Of a DNA stretch of 33,401 nucleotides, positions 15,447-24,126 are shown one piece after another; position 1 is the stretch's first letter; each line of letters starts with the position of its first letter. The notes beneath the pieces were generated by a model. That model ran no database searches, had not been told where the DNA came from, and was given only the letters and a program-made list of their open reading frames with translations. The stretch is taken from the NCBI GenBank assembly GCA_035268685.1, contig DATFKK010000010.1, positions 1 through 33,401 on the forward strand. The letters are read 5' to 3'. The stretch is from Candidatus Krumholzibacteriia bacterium (GTDB lineage: Bacteria > Krumholzibacteriota > Krumholzibacteriia > JAJRXK01). The translations under genes and the position numbers were made by a program.

Positions 15447-17513
15447 ATGGCCCTCCATTTTCCACGGTACGATTTCACCCCCCACCGCGGCAGCATGTTC
15501 CTGCTCGCGGCGTTCGTCGCGGTGGTCGGGCTCGACCTGTCCGGTGCCCTGGGCTCCGAGTCCGGGGTCGTGTCGACCTTCGCGTCGTCGATGCTGCGTC
15601 TGGCCACCGTCGTCCTGCTCGTGCGGGGCTATCGGGGATTCCGTGACGGCCGATTCCTGTTGCTGGCCGGGGTCTTCCTGCTGGCCGGTCTCCGGCAGTT
15701 CCTCAGCGGGATGTACCGGACCGGGCTCGAGATCCCCGGCTTCGGCGCGCTCGGGCCGGAGATCCCCGGATACCTGGTGTCGATCCTCGGCCTGCTGGCC
15801 GCGGTCCATCTGGTCGAGGTGTACCGCGCCGCGCGCGAACGCGAGGAATTCCAGCGCCGCCTCGAGGTCGAGAACGAGCGCTACCGGGGGATGTTCGAGG
15901 ACAACACCGCGGTGAAGCTGCTGATCGATCCCGACGACGGTCGGATCGTCGACGCCAACGGTGCGGCGGCGGAGTTCTACGGCTGGAGTCGCGACGAACT
16001 GCTCCGCCTGCACATCCAGCAGGTCAATTGTCTGGCGCCGGCACAGGTCGAGGCCGAGATGCGGCGGGCGCGTGCATCGGGGCAGCATTGCTTCGAATTC
16101 CGCCACCGTCGGGCCGACGGCTCGATCCGCGACGTCGAGGTGCATTCGAGTCCGCTGCGTGTCGACGGGCGAGACCTGCTCTTCTCCATCGTGTTCGACG
16201 TGACGACCCGCAACGAAGCCGAGGCGGCCAACCGCCGGCTGATCGCGGCCTTCGAGGAACAGTCGCGCATGCTGGCCGCCGCTCGCACCGACGCCGACCG
16301 TGCCAACGTCAACAAGAGCGCGTTCCTGGCGAACATGAGCCACGAGATCCGGACGCCGATGACGGCGGTCCTGGGCTTCGCCGAAGCACTCGAGGATCCC
16401 GAACTCGAGGAATCGGAACGACGCGAAGCCGTCGCCACCATCCTCGACAGCGGCAACTACCTGCTCGAACTCGTCAACCAGATCCTCGACCTGGCCAAGG
16501 TCGAGTCCGGCAAGATCGAGATCGAACGGCACCCGATCGACATGGTGGCCTTCCTGCGCGGTCTGCGCGGACTGCTCGCCGGTCGCGCCCAGGACGCGGG
16601 CCTGGATCTGGACGTCGTGAGCGCCTCGCCCGTTCCGGAGCGGCTCACGGGGGACGAACTCAAGATCCGCCAGATCCTCGTCAACCTGCTGGCCAATGCG
16701 ATCAAGTTCACCGAAGACGGAGGCGTGGTCCTGCGCGTTTCCTTCGACGAGGCGACGGAGTCCGTGGTCTTCGAGGTCGAGGACACCGGCCCCGGGATGA
16801 GACCGGCGGAGCTCGAGTGCGTGTTCGAGCCCTTCGAGCAGGCGTCGAGCGGGAAGAAGGGTGGCGGAACCGGCCTGGGCCTGCCGATCTCGCGTCGTTT
16901 CGCCGAGGCCATGGGCGGAACGCTGCACGTGGACAGCACACCCGGGCAGGGATCGGTCTTCACCCTGACCCTGCCCGTGGTGCTCGAGGAGGGTGGGGAT
17001 CGGTTGGAGTCGGGCTGGACGCTGGACACCGGTCCCCCGTTGGTCGAGACGACCGATCCCGCCGACCGGACCGATCCCGCCGAGCCAGCCGTCGCCGACT
17101 CCGTCGAGGCCCACGTTCTGGTCGCCGACGACGTGGTGGCGAACCAGATGCTCGTCCGCCGTCTTCTGGAGCGTGCCGGTGCGCGGGTCGTGACGGTGAG
17201 TGACGGCCAGCAGGCGATCGACGCGGTCCGCGACGCGCATGGCCGCGACGATGGTTTCGACGTGGTCCTGATGGACGTCCAGATGCCTCGCATGGATGGC
17301 CTGGCCGCCACCGCGGTCCTCCGCGACGAGTTCCCCGCGCTGCCCGTCCTGGGTCTGACCGCGGGGGTGACCACCGCCGAGCGCGAAGCCCTCGAGGCGG
17401 CGGGAATGCGCGAGTGGTTGTCGAAACCGTTGCAGCGCGGGGAGTTGGTCGAGCGCGTGTGGTCGTGGACCACGACCGCGGACGCCTCGACCGACACGAT
17501 CGACAGCGCCTGA
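15447..17513 (+). CDS. Membrane hybrid sensor histidine kinase (4 TM, PAS, HisKA, HATPase, receiver)
   Basis: 688 residues from ATG 15447 (GTG 15363 is an alternative with no ribosome site). Four hydrophobic segments (about 15-32, 45-60, 67-83, 105-125) form a small membrane domain without a large external sensor loop. A coiled linker and a PAS domain follow (about 140-255; 'YRGMFEDNTAVKLLIDPDDG'). The HisKA box has SHEIRTPM with phospho-acceptor His299. The ATPase has N417 (N box), DTGPG and GTGLGLPIS. A linker rich in Asp/Pro/Thr leads to a receiver with Asp610 (LMDVQMP) and Lys (LSKP). It autophosphorylates and passes phosphate to its receiver, and probably to an HPt or response regulator elsewhere, since none is adjacent. 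The intramembrane or PAS-bound signal is unknown. Confidence 0.93.
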   Translation: MALHFPRYDFTPHRGSMFLLAAFVAVVGLDLSGALGSESGVVSTFASSMLRLATVVLLVRGYRGFRDGRFLLLAGVFLLAGLRQFLSGMYRTGLEIPGFGALGPEIPGYLVSILGLLAAVHLVEVYRAAREREEFQRRLEVENERYRGMFEDNTAVKLLIDPDDGRIVDANGAAAEFYGWSRDELLRLHIQQVNCLAPAQVEAEMRRARASGQHCFEFRHRRADGSIRDVEVHSSPLRVDGRDLLFSIVFDVTTRNEAEAANRRLIAAFEEQSRMLAAARTDADRANVNKSAFLANMSHEIRTPMTAVLGFAEALEDPELEESERREAVATILDSGNYLLELVNQILDLAKVESGKIEIERHPIDMVAFLRGLRGLLAGRAQDAGLDLDVVSASPVPERLTGDELKIRQILVNLLANAIKFTEDGGVVLRVSFDEATESVVFEVEDTGPGMRPAELECVFEPFEQASSGKKGGGTGLGLPISRRFAEAMGGTLHVDSTPGQGSVFTLTLPVVLEEGGDRLESGWTLDTGPPLVETTDPADRTDPAEPAVADSVEAHVLVADDVVANQMLVRRLLERAGARVVTVSDGQQAIDAVRDAHGRDDGFDVVLMDVQMPRMDGLAATAVLRDEFPALPVLGLTAGVTTAEREALEAAGMREWLSKPLQRGELVERVWSWTTTADASTDTIDSA

Positions 17514-17555
17514 GTCGACCGCGGTCCCGTCGCGGCGGAGACCACGGTTTCCGGC

Positions 17556-17561
17556 TATCCT
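17556..17561 (+). promoter_or_regulatory. Possible -10 element for the second ATP-grasp gene
   Basis: TATCCT sits 48 bases before the ATG at 17609, in the 95-base gap after the kinase gene. It would give a leader of about 40 bases. No convincing -35 is present, so the call is weak. Confidence 0.25.
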
Positions 17562-17608
17562 GGAATCCTTCCCGACCCCGGACTCCGACTTCCAGCAGGC
17601 CGTCTTCC

Positions 17609-18772
17609 ATGTTCATCCTCGACGAACCCTACGTCTCGCCGCAGCTGCGGCGTGCGGCGACCGACCTCGGTGCGCCCGTCCTCGACAATCGCTGTGCTCG
17701 GCGCGAACTGGACGGCGTCGGACTGGTGGCCGACGACGCGTTCGCGGAACACTACCTCCGTTCGGACCGGCCCCGTCTGTACACGAACTCCGAGAACTCC
17801 CTCGGATGGATCCGTGAACACCTGTCCGGAACCGACCTCCCGGCGCAGGTCGAGGCCCTGAAGGACAAGGTCCGCTTCCGCGAACTCCTGGCCGATCTCG
17901 ACCCCGACTACCGCTTCGAGCAGGTACGGCTCGAAGCGCTCGACTCCGTCGATCCCACGTGGTTCGGTGGGCCCTTCGTCGCGAAACCGGCGGTGGGCTT
18001 CTTCAGCCTGGGCGTGCAGATCGTCGAGGATCCACGCGACTGGCCCGCGGCGGCCGGCCGTCTGCGGGACGCCGGGGAGCGCTTTCGTGGGCTGTACCCC
18101 GACGCCGTGCTCGAGCTCGATCGCTTCGTGCTGGAGCAGGTGATCGAAGGCGACGAGTTCGCCGTCGACGCCTACTACGATCGCGACGGCGCGGTCACGA
18201 TCGTGAACGTGCTCGAGCATCCCTTCGCCCACGGCGCCGATGTCAGCGACCGGGTGTATCGCGTTCGCCCTGCGGTCATCGAACGCACCCACGACCTGTT
18301 CGTGGAGCACCTCGGTGAACTGGGCAGACGGGCCGGACTGCGCGACGTGCCGATCCACGTGGAGTTCCGGATCGCCGCCGACGGCACGGTGCGTCCGATC
18401 GAGGCGAATCCCATGCGCTTCGGGGGCTGGTGCGCCACCGACATCGCGACGCACGGCTGGGGACTGTGTCCCTACACCACCTTCCTGCGCGACGAACGAC
18501 CCGATTGGACGCGCCTCTGCGAGGAAGGGCAGGGCTGGACCACGGCCCTCGTGGTGGCCGACCTGCCGGCGGATCTCGATCGCACCCGTGTGACGTCGAT
18601 CGACTACGAGGCCTTCGCCGCGCGTTTCAGCCGTCCTCTGGAGCTGCGTCGTGTGGAGGACCCGAGGCATCCCGTGTTCGCCTTCCTCTTCGTCCGGGTG
18701 CGCGACGACGAACTCGACCAACTCGATGCCGTTCTCCACGCCGATCTGACCGAGTACGTCCGACTGGGCTGA
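17609..18772 (+). CDS. ATP-grasp domain protein of unknown substrate
   Basis: 387 residues from ATG 17609; the frame is open further up but overlaps the kinase stop and loses family character. The order is that of carbamoyl-phosphate-synthase-like ATP-grasp ligases: N-terminal Rossmann-like domain (1-110, with 'LYTNSENSLGWIREHL'), ATP-binding lysine segment 'FVAKPAVGFFSLGVQIV' (about 128-144), hinge 'LEQVIEGDEFAVDAYYD' (about 174-190) and the metal-site strand 'VEFRIAADGTVRPIEANPMRFGG' (about 250-272, Glu and Asn ligands). It should join an acid to an amine via acyl phosphate. No signal peptide. No biosynthetic partner is adjacent, and the other ATP-grasp gene here (5892-6770) belongs to a different subfamily. 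Confidence 0.8.
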   Translation: MFILDEPYVSPQLRRAATDLGAPVLDNRCARRELDGVGLVADDAFAEHYLRSDRPRLYTNSENSLGWIREHLSGTDLPAQVEALKDKVRFRELLADLDPDYRFEQVRLEALDSVDPTWFGGPFVAKPAVGFFSLGVQIVEDPRDWPAAAGRLRDAGERFRGLYPDAVLELDRFVLEQVIEGDEFAVDAYYDRDGAVTIVNVLEHPFAHGADVSDRVYRVRPAVIERTHDLFVEHLGELGRRAGLRDVPIHVEFRIAADGTVRPIEANPMRFGGWCATDIATHGWGLCPYTTFLRDERPDWTRLCEEGQGWTTALVVADLPADLDRTRVTSIDYEAFAARFSRPLELRRVEDPRHPVFAFLFVRVRDDELDQLDAVLHADLTEYVRLG

Positions 18773-18899
18773 TCGCCGTCGGGGATCCCCCCGGACCGCT
18801 CTGCACGATCACCCCGTGGGGGCGGGGTCCCGGTGCGTCTAGCGTTCTCGTGGCAAGAGGTGGCGGAGTTCCGCCGCCGCGACGCGTCTGCGAGGAAGC

Positions 18900-19283
18900 A
18901 TGACCATCACCGTGACCCTGGGCGAGATCGCCGTCCTCGTGATCGCTGCGGCCCTGGTGTTCGTGGCGATCGCGATCGTGCGGACGGCTTCGCGGTTGCA
19001 GACCACGCTGGCCGAGGTCGACGAGACCCTCCGCCGTCTGCGGCCGAGGACCGAGAGGGTCCTGGAGCGGACCGAGGACGAGCTGGCCCGTCTTTCGATC
19101 GTGTCGCAACGCCTGGGCAGCATCAGCCAGCACGTCGACGAGGTCACCGGCAACGCGGCCGAAACGGTGAATCCTCTGATCGACGACGTCGACCGGCTGC
19201 GGCGTTCGACCGATCACGTTCTGGCCGCCGTGAAGGGTGCCCAGGCCACGATCCATGCCTTGCGAAGGGACCGTTCGGAATGA
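18900..19283 (+). CDS. Small membrane-anchored coiled-coil protein (DUF948-like)
   Basis: 127 residues from ATG 18900, with GAGGAAG just upstream. One N-terminal TM segment (about 9-28, VLVIAAALVFVAIAIV) is followed by a long charged helix (about 30-125). The heptad-like pattern TLAEVDETLRRLRPRTERVLERTEDELARL is close to DUF948 proteins, general-stress-type membrane proteins whose job is not settled. The next gene, a YtxH protein, begins near or overlapping this stop. DUF948 and YtxH pairs are common in Bacillota and other phyla, which supports both calls. Confidence 0.75.
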   Translation: MTITVTLGEIAVLVIAAALVFVAIAIVRTASRLQTTLAEVDETLRRLRPRTERVLERTEDELARLSIVSQRLGSISQHVDEVTGNAAETVNPLIDDVDRLRRSTDHVLAAVKGAQATIHALRRDRSE

Positions 19284-19321
19284 GTGCCTCCGACCCGAAT
19301 CCCCGACCAGAGAGGACCGCC

Positions 19322-19693
19322 ATGAGCAAGGAGAACACCGCGCTCGCCTTCGTCGCCGGAGCCCTGGCCGGAGGCATCACCGCGCTCCTGTTGGCCCCGC
19401 AGAGCGGCCGGGAGACACGAGCAGTCGTGCAGGACACGGCCCGGGACTCGGTGGAGCAGGGACGCGAGAAGGTCGAGCACGCCGCGAACACCGCAGCGGA
19501 GCGGACCCGCGAGGCCGCCGAGTCGGTGGCCGATCGGACACGCCATGCGAGCGAGACCGTGGCCGAGACCGCCTCGCACGCCACCGACACCGCCCAGGAC
19601 CGTGTGGAAGCCACGCGCGAGGCCTTCGAGGCCGGTCGCGAGGCCTACGCCGAGGAACTGCGGCGCCGGCAGGAACAGGAAGCGAAGGCCTGA
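19322..19693 (+). CDS. YtxH-domain protein
   Basis: 123 residues from ATG 19322, chosen for GAGAGGA about 6 bases upstream. An in-frame ATG at 19280 overlaps the previous stop codon as ATGA and would add 14 residues, so coupling is possible. The start NTALAFVAGALAGGITALLLAPQSGRETR is the YtxH signature: a glycine-rich hydrophobic segment, then an apolar-basic turn. The remaining 90 residues are a continuous helix rich in Ala, Glu and Arg with 11-residue-like repeats (HAANTAAERTREAAESVADRT), as in LEA-like or apolipoprotein-like proteins. These are linked with envelope stress in other bacteria. Membrane association is likely; the function is not established. Confidence 0.8.
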   Translation: MSKENTALAFVAGALAGGITALLLAPQSGRETRAVVQDTARDSVEQGREKVEHAANTAAERTREAAESVADRTRHASETVAETASHATDTAQDRVEATREAFEAGREAYAEELRRRQEQEAKA

Positions 19694-19701
19694 TCGCAGT
19701 G

Positions 19702-19787
19702 ACGCGGACGGGGCGATGTCAGGGGTGCCCGTCGGGCATGCCGATCCGGGCACCCATCGACAGGGGTGACATCGTCTCCGTCCGCGT
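19702..19787. terminator. Long three-part inverted repeat between convergent genes
   Basis: Three arms pair in nested order: 19702-19710 with 19779-19787 (9 bp, ACGCGGACG), 19714-19721 with 19767-19774 (8 bp, CGATGTCA) and 19723-19730 with 19748-19755 (8 bp, GGGTGCCC). This gives 25 paired bases in an 86-base structure, with an internal loop of 3/4 bases and a one-sided bulge of about 11 bases. CAGGGGTG also occurs twice (19720-19727 and 19761-19768). It fills the 100-base gap between the YtxH gene and the GH57 gene, so a bidirectional terminator is the simplest reading. No T-run is present on either strand. Confidence 0.5.
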
Positions 19788-19793
19788 CCATTC

Positions 19794-22475
19794 CTACTTC
19801 GCCAGGATCACGCGCTGGACCTCGATCGATCCCAGCGCCGCCAGCCGGACCAGATAGACTCCACTGGCCAGAGCGCCGCCGTCGAACACCGCTCGGTGCG
19901 AGCCTTCGGCGAAGCGTCCTGCGCGCAACGTCACGACGTGGCGTCCCCGCAGATCGAACACCGCCAGATCCACGTGCGCGGCCCGTGCGAGGTCGAAACG
20001 GACTTCCGTCCTCGGATTGAACGGGTTCGGACGCGCCGTGTGCAGGGTCACCGGACCGCGGGGCGCGGCGGGAGCATCGACCGTCGTTCGTCGCACCTCG
20101 TGGAACTCTTCGAGCGTGACCGTGTCGTCGCCGTCGCCAGCCGGCGCCTGGCCGACGAGCGAGGCGCCATCGTCACTTCCGTAGCGCAACGCAGCCACGT
20201 GGAAGGCGGTGGGGACCGTCCCTCCGAACTCTGCGGCCAGATCGATCCGTGCCTCGAGCACCGACCCGCTGGTCACGTCGGCGTCCCCCTCGGCGTCGAA
20301 CCATCCGCACCAGCCGTTGCTCGCCTCCGCCCCGGCGAAGGCACTCCACCGGGGCACGGTGCCGGACTTGGCCCAGGGGGCGGCGATCGACGGCGCCGCG
20401 TCGGCACTCACCATCAGGAAGACGTCGTCGCCGCTGCCGGCCGCCGGCGTCGTCGCCAGGTAGAGCCAGTCGCCCTCGACACGCAGGTACAGGGTCTCGG
20501 TGCCGTCGACGGGGGTCGTGCGCGCGTCGAGCGTTCCGTCCATCGTGAACGGTGCTCCGGGGTCGGTGTCCCCGCTGCCGCCCCCGCCCACGGCCACGTG
20601 GTCGATCGGGCTGTCGGTCACGTTGCCGTGGGTGTCGACGGCGCGCACGGTGAGGTCGTAGAGCGTGTTCGGCGAGGCTTCCACGGTCGCGCGGTAGCGC
20701 GTGGCCCGCACGGTGGGCAGGGGATCGGTCGTCGCCGTCGGCATGGGATCGACGCTCATCGGGATCTCCTGCCACGCGCCCACGTCCGGTCCGCCGGCGT
20801 AGGTGGCGTTGTCCGGCGCATCGATCGGCAGCGTGCCGTCGAGGTCCTCGCGCACGCGCAGGATCACGCTCTGCACGTCGGCGTGGTCGTCGACCAGGGT
20901 CCAGACCTCGAAGTCGGTGGGTTGGACGACGCCCCACTCCGTCGCCCCTGGGTTGTAGGGCTCGCGCTGCGGCGCGAACACGGTCGGACCGACGCTGTCG
21001 TCGGTGCCGTCGAGGAGTGCGCCGAGTTCCTGCAGGGCGAGGTTCGCGGCGCGCGTGGGCTGCGAATCCCACACGCCGTCCAGGCTGAAGTCCCAGTACC
21101 AGTAGTCGCTGGCCTGGCCGTTCAGCAGGAAGTCCTGCGCGGCGAGCGACCGCGGATCGGTCGGCGCGACGTCGAGCGCCTGCCGCACGCGGTTGGTCGC
21201 CGCGGTGAGTACCGCCCAGCTGTTGCGGTCGGGGGACTCGCCGTCGGCGTTCGGATCGCCGAGCCACTTCGCGAACTCGGGATCGCCGTTGTCGGCGCCG
21301 CTCCAGCTTCCCGGCTCGACGTGGATCAGGTCGTCGGCCGCGGGCGGGAAGCGATCGAGGTAGTCCTGGATCGTGGTCGCCTCGAAGCGATCGGGATTGG
21401 CCAGCAACCACTGCACGAAGGCGTCGAAGTTCGCGTGGTAGTAGCTGTCGCTGCCGCCGCCGTGGTTGTCGCCGTCGTGGTGCAGCACCACGAGGATCGG
21501 ATGCGCGGAATCCGTGTTGAAGGGCTCGAGCTGCGACATCACCGCCTCGTAGTCGAGCGCGCCGAAGCCGCCGCGGCCGTCCTCGTTGCCCAGGTAGCGC
21601 GAGGTGGGCACCGCGACGATGCGCTTCACGTCGCCCGTGACCGGGTCGATGGTCTGCATCCAGTGCGGCTGGTGCCCCCAACGCGCCGACACCGGCGTCG
21701 GCGCCCACAGACCGCTCAACGACACCCAGTCGCCCGGATCCGGATTGCGCACCTCGGCCGCGTTCGGCTCGACGAGGTTGCCGCCGGAGTTCCAGGGATA
21801 ACCCTCCGCGGCGCGGTCGAAGTGCACGTTGTCCACGAGCACCCACTCGAGACCGGCGTCCACGAGTGCGCCGATCATGCGCGGGTGGACGGCGTTCTCC
21901 GGCGGGAAGATCCCGCGCGAGGCCGGAGCGCCGATCCGGTCGGCGAGGATCTGCCGGTGCCGGGCGATCTGCGCGCCCACGTCCTCGGGCGCGATCAAGG
22001 GCATGAGCGGGTGGTGCTCGCCGAAGGCCACCATGTCGATCCGCGGATTGCCGAGCGCGGTGTTCGCTGTCGACCACTGCGTCCACGACGAGGTCCACGT
22101 GGCGAACTGTCCGTAGCCCGCCGCGGCCAGGGCGTCGAGGTTGCGCACCAGCGATCCCGAGAAACTGACCTGCGCACCCAGGTGCGGCAGACCGGCGGCC
22201 ACCCCGCTCGCCACCGCGTCACCGGGCCAGGTGGTGTAGGGCCCCGTCCGCGTGAGGTGGACGTCGATCACCGAGAAGGGATAGCGCGCGTTCGCGTCGG
22301 TCTCGACCACCGTCTCACCCGGTTGGTAGATCGGCTGGTGCATGTGCCACAGGAAGGCGATGTGGATCTTCGGCGGATCCTCGGCGGTGGCCGCAGTGGG
22401 CGCGAGCAGGGCCGCGACGAGCAGCAGGGAGCACGCGGTACGCGCGGTCGGCAACGGGATCGAAGGCAGACGCAT
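19794..22475 (-). CDS. Secreted glycoside hydrolase family 57 enzyme with sorting domain
   Basis: 893 residues from ATG 22475, with GAGGG 8 bases upstream. A signal peptide (1-31) is followed by the GH57 catalytic domain (about 35-430). Conserved regions are visible: HMHQP (44-48), GEHHPLMPL (152-160), FPPENAV with the predicted nucleophile Glu193, and LHHDGDN with Asp334/Asp336, one the likely acid/base. GH57 enzymes cleave or transfer alpha-1,4 or alpha-1,6 glucans (amylase, amylopullulanase, branching enzyme). A middle region (about 500-640) and a CBM9/DOMON-like beta domain (about 650-790) follow. The last 85 residues (RPNPFNPRTEVRFDL to VILAK) are the sorting module. The nearby CBM48-like and GH97 genes support alpha-glucan as substrate. 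The exact specificity is not clear. Confidence 0.88.
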   Translation of the reverse strand: MRLPSIPLPTARTACSLLLVAALLAPTAATAEDPPKIHIAFLWHMHQPIYQPGETVVETDANARYPFSVIDVHLTRTGPYTTWPGDAVASGVAAGLPHLGAQVSFSGSLVRNLDALAAAGYGQFATWTSSWTQWSTANTALGNPRIDMVAFGEHHPLMPLIAPEDVGAQIARHRQILADRIGAPASRGIFPPENAVHPRMIGALVDAGLEWVLVDNVHFDRAAEGYPWNSGGNLVEPNAAEVRNPDPGDWVSLSGLWAPTPVSARWGHQPHWMQTIDPVTGDVKRIVAVPTSRYLGNEDGRGGFGALDYEAVMSQLEPFNTDSAHPILVVLHHDGDNHGGGSDSYYHANFDAFVQWLLANPDRFEATTIQDYLDRFPPAADDLIHVEPGSWSGADNGDPEFAKWLGDPNADGESPDRNSWAVLTAATNRVRQALDVAPTDPRSLAAQDFLLNGQASDYWYWDFSLDGVWDSQPTRAANLALQELGALLDGTDDSVGPTVFAPQREPYNPGATEWGVVQPTDFEVWTLVDDHADVQSVILRVREDLDGTLPIDAPDNATYAGGPDVGAWQEIPMSVDPMPTATTDPLPTVRATRYRATVEASPNTLYDLTVRAVDTHGNVTDSPIDHVAVGGGGSGDTDPGAPFTMDGTLDARTTPVDGTETLYLRVEGDWLYLATTPAAGSGDDVFLMVSADAAPSIAAPWAKSGTVPRWSAFAGAEASNGWCGWFDAEGDADVTSGSVLEARIDLAAEFGGTVPTAFHVAALRYGSDDGASLVGQAPAGDGDDTVTLEEFHEVRRTTVDAPAAPRGPVTLHTARPNPFNPRTEVRFDLARAAHVDLAVFDLRGRHVVTLRAGRFAEGSHRAVFDGGALASGVYLVRLAALGSIEVQRVILAK

Positions 22476-22486
22476 CGGAACCCTCG

Positions 22487-22517
22487 GGTGCGGGTGCGGG
22501 TGCGGGAGCGGGAGCGG
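22487..22517. repeat. Hexanucleotide tandem repeat upstream of the GH57 gene
   Basis: GGTGCG is repeated three times and runs into GGAGCG twice, just ahead of the GH57 ATG (12-42 bases from it on the minus strand). It falls in the leader of that gene. Slippage could vary the leader length or structure; the ribosome site itself (GAGGG) lies outside the repeat. Confidence 0.6.
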
Positions 22518-22755
22518 TCTCCGTCATGATAGCCCGAGGACCGCTGCTCCTGGGTGAGTGCTTCACAGGTTCGGAACGGTTCTGGTGTTCACCGACGGCG
22601 GCGCCGTGGCGCGCGTGCGATGCACGTCGGGACGAACGGCAGCTTCCAGTGATTGCCGGGTGTTTCCGTCGACCCGGAACCCCGGAGGTCGTCTGCTCGG
22701 TGCACGGGAGATCCGACGCGCCGCGTCGGGACCACCACGCACGAGGAGGGCCGCC

Positions 22756-23910
22756 TTGATCCGCATGCTCCATCTCATCGCGATCGTCGTCTGCACGCCG
22801 GCGGTCGCGGCCGACGTCACGCCCGATGCCACGCCCGAAGGCGTCGAACCCTTCGACGTGCGCTTCCGCGATCGCTTCGGCAACGACGGGCTGGACTTCC
22901 TCCAGACCCGTGGCGGCGCCCTCGGGCTCGACGACGCCGAGATCCAGCTCCTCGCCGAAGCGGCCGCGCAGGGAGCGACGGGCCTGCGCATGGGCAATTC
23001 GCCGGACGAGGTCCGGGTGTACCGCGACTTCGATCCCCGGCTGCGCGAGGAGAACGTGAGCGTGTACGTCCGCTACGCGGGTCGGAACCAGGCGCGCGCC
23101 TTCCTCGAGCTGGCCTACGAGGACGACACCCGCGCGCCGTTCCGGTTCGGCGTGGACGAGGACGGGACCATGGTGCTCTCGTCGCCGGACCTCGACCGCG
23201 ACGGTCCCCCGAACGTGCGCTTCGAACCCGGGTGGTACGACCTCACCGTCCACCGTCAGGGCTACCAGGTCGAGATCTACGTCGGCGAGAGGAGGCTGGC
23301 GCGGTGGCTCGACCGCGAGCCGTGGAAGCGCGTGTCGCTCGTGCGCACGGGAGCGGCCGATCGCTACGCCTGGTTCGACGACCTGCGGGTCTACACGGGG
23401 CCGCCGTGGTTCGAGGAGAACGAGCGCATCGTGGCCTCGCGTGGGGAGCGACGGATGATGGTCGGGCTCCGGGGCGTGTCGAGCTGGGACGACGCCGGCG
23501 GGCCCGAACGCCAGGAGGTGCGCAGTTTCGAACTCGAGTGGTCCGGAAACGTGTCGCCGTCGACCCGGATGGGGGTGCAGCTGGGGCGCCGCGAGATCCT
23601 GGCGTCGTCGGACGTCCTGCTGGTCGGCGGGATGTTCGAGCAGAAGGTCGTCAGCACCGATCTCTTCATCCGCGGCGAGCTCGGATTCGCCCAGAGCGGA
23701 GACGACGACGAGCCCATGGCCTGGTTCGGCGCGGCCCTGGGCTACGAGTGGCGGGTGCTGCCGCGGTTGAGCGTGGTGCCCTCGGTCGGACTGCGTCGCA
23801 TGCTGCACTCGCTGGCGACGATCGACATGGTCCCGGTGGCCCTCACCGTTCGGTACCAGTTCCTGGGACCCGTGGCCGGGTCCGACCCACCGGCGCCCGA
23901 CTCCCGATGA
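22756..23910 (+). CDS. Exported beta-sandwich protein with likely outer-membrane barrel end
   Basis: 384 residues from TTG 22756, which has GAGGAGGG five bases upstream. ATG 22765 (14 bases from that site) is the alternative. The signal peptide runs to about residue 22 (PAVAAD). The N-terminal half (about 30-215) has concanavalin-like beta patterns ('WYDLTVHRQGYQVEIYVGERRLARW', 'AWFDDLRVYTGPPW') resembling DUF1080-type glycan- or lamin-like modules. The second half alternates polar and apolar residues in short strands and ends near VALTVRYQF, a typical C-terminal aromatic of outer-membrane barrels, plus a short Pro/Asp tail. No precise family. It diverges from the GH57 gene, sharing a 280-base intergenic region, and may share a glycan role; that is inference. 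Confidence 0.65.
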   Translation: MIRMLHLIAIVVCTPAVAADVTPDATPEGVEPFDVRFRDRFGNDGLDFLQTRGGALGLDDAEIQLLAEAAAQGATGLRMGNSPDEVRVYRDFDPRLREENVSVYVRYAGRNQARAFLELAYEDDTRAPFRFGVDEDGTMVLSSPDLDRDGPPNVRFEPGWYDLTVHRQGYQVEIYVGERRLARWLDREPWKRVSLVRTGAADRYAWFDDLRVYTGPPWFEENERIVASRGERRMMVGLRGVSSWDDAGGPERQEVRSFELEWSGNVSPSTRMGVQLGRREILASSDVLLVGGMFEQKVVSTDLFIRGELGFAQSGDDDEPMAWFGAALGYEWRVLPRLSVVPSVGLRRMLHSLATIDMVPVALTVRYQFLGPVAGSDPPAPDSR

Positions 23911-23961
23911 TCGGGTCGGAGCCGGGGAGGTCGGCACTCGACCAGGCTCCCGAACGGCGAG

Positions 23962-23989
23962 CGCGTCCCGTCCCCGGCTCCGGGACGCG
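23962..23989. terminator. Hairpin between convergent genes, possible terminator
   Basis: CGCGTCCCG (23962-23970) pairs perfectly with CGGGACGCG (23981-23989) around a 10-base loop. It is in the 216-base gap between the barrel-like protein (ends 23910) and the membrane-anchored protein (ends 24127). No T-run follows on either strand. A second 6-bp GCCGGC hairpin (24086-24102) and the direct repeat GGTGGCAAG (24031-24039, 24041-24049) share this gap. Confidence 0.35.
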
Positions 23990-24126
23990 AACAGAGTCGC
24001 CGATCCGGTGGCCGGTCGGGAAGGGTCAGCGGTGGCAAGGGGTGGCAAGCAGCGCGTTCGCAGCCGTTTCAGGAGGTTTCCGGTGGCCGGCGCGAGGCCG
24101 GCGAGGGCGTGGATTCCGGAGTGGGA

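Noticed and set aside
15393-17240. A 615-codon open frame on the minus strand
   Set aside because: It is antisense to an unmistakable histidine kinase and shows no motifs.
18811-18828. ACCCCG/CGGGGT hairpin as a terminator of the second ATP-grasp gene
   Set aside because: It has only 6 bp, a G-rich loop and no T-run after it.
22315-24048. Long minus-strand frame with Ala-Pro repeats over the GH57/barrel gap
   Set aside because: The Ala-Pro repeat comes from the hexamer repeat in the leader of the GH57 gene, and the rest is antisense to the barrel-like gene.
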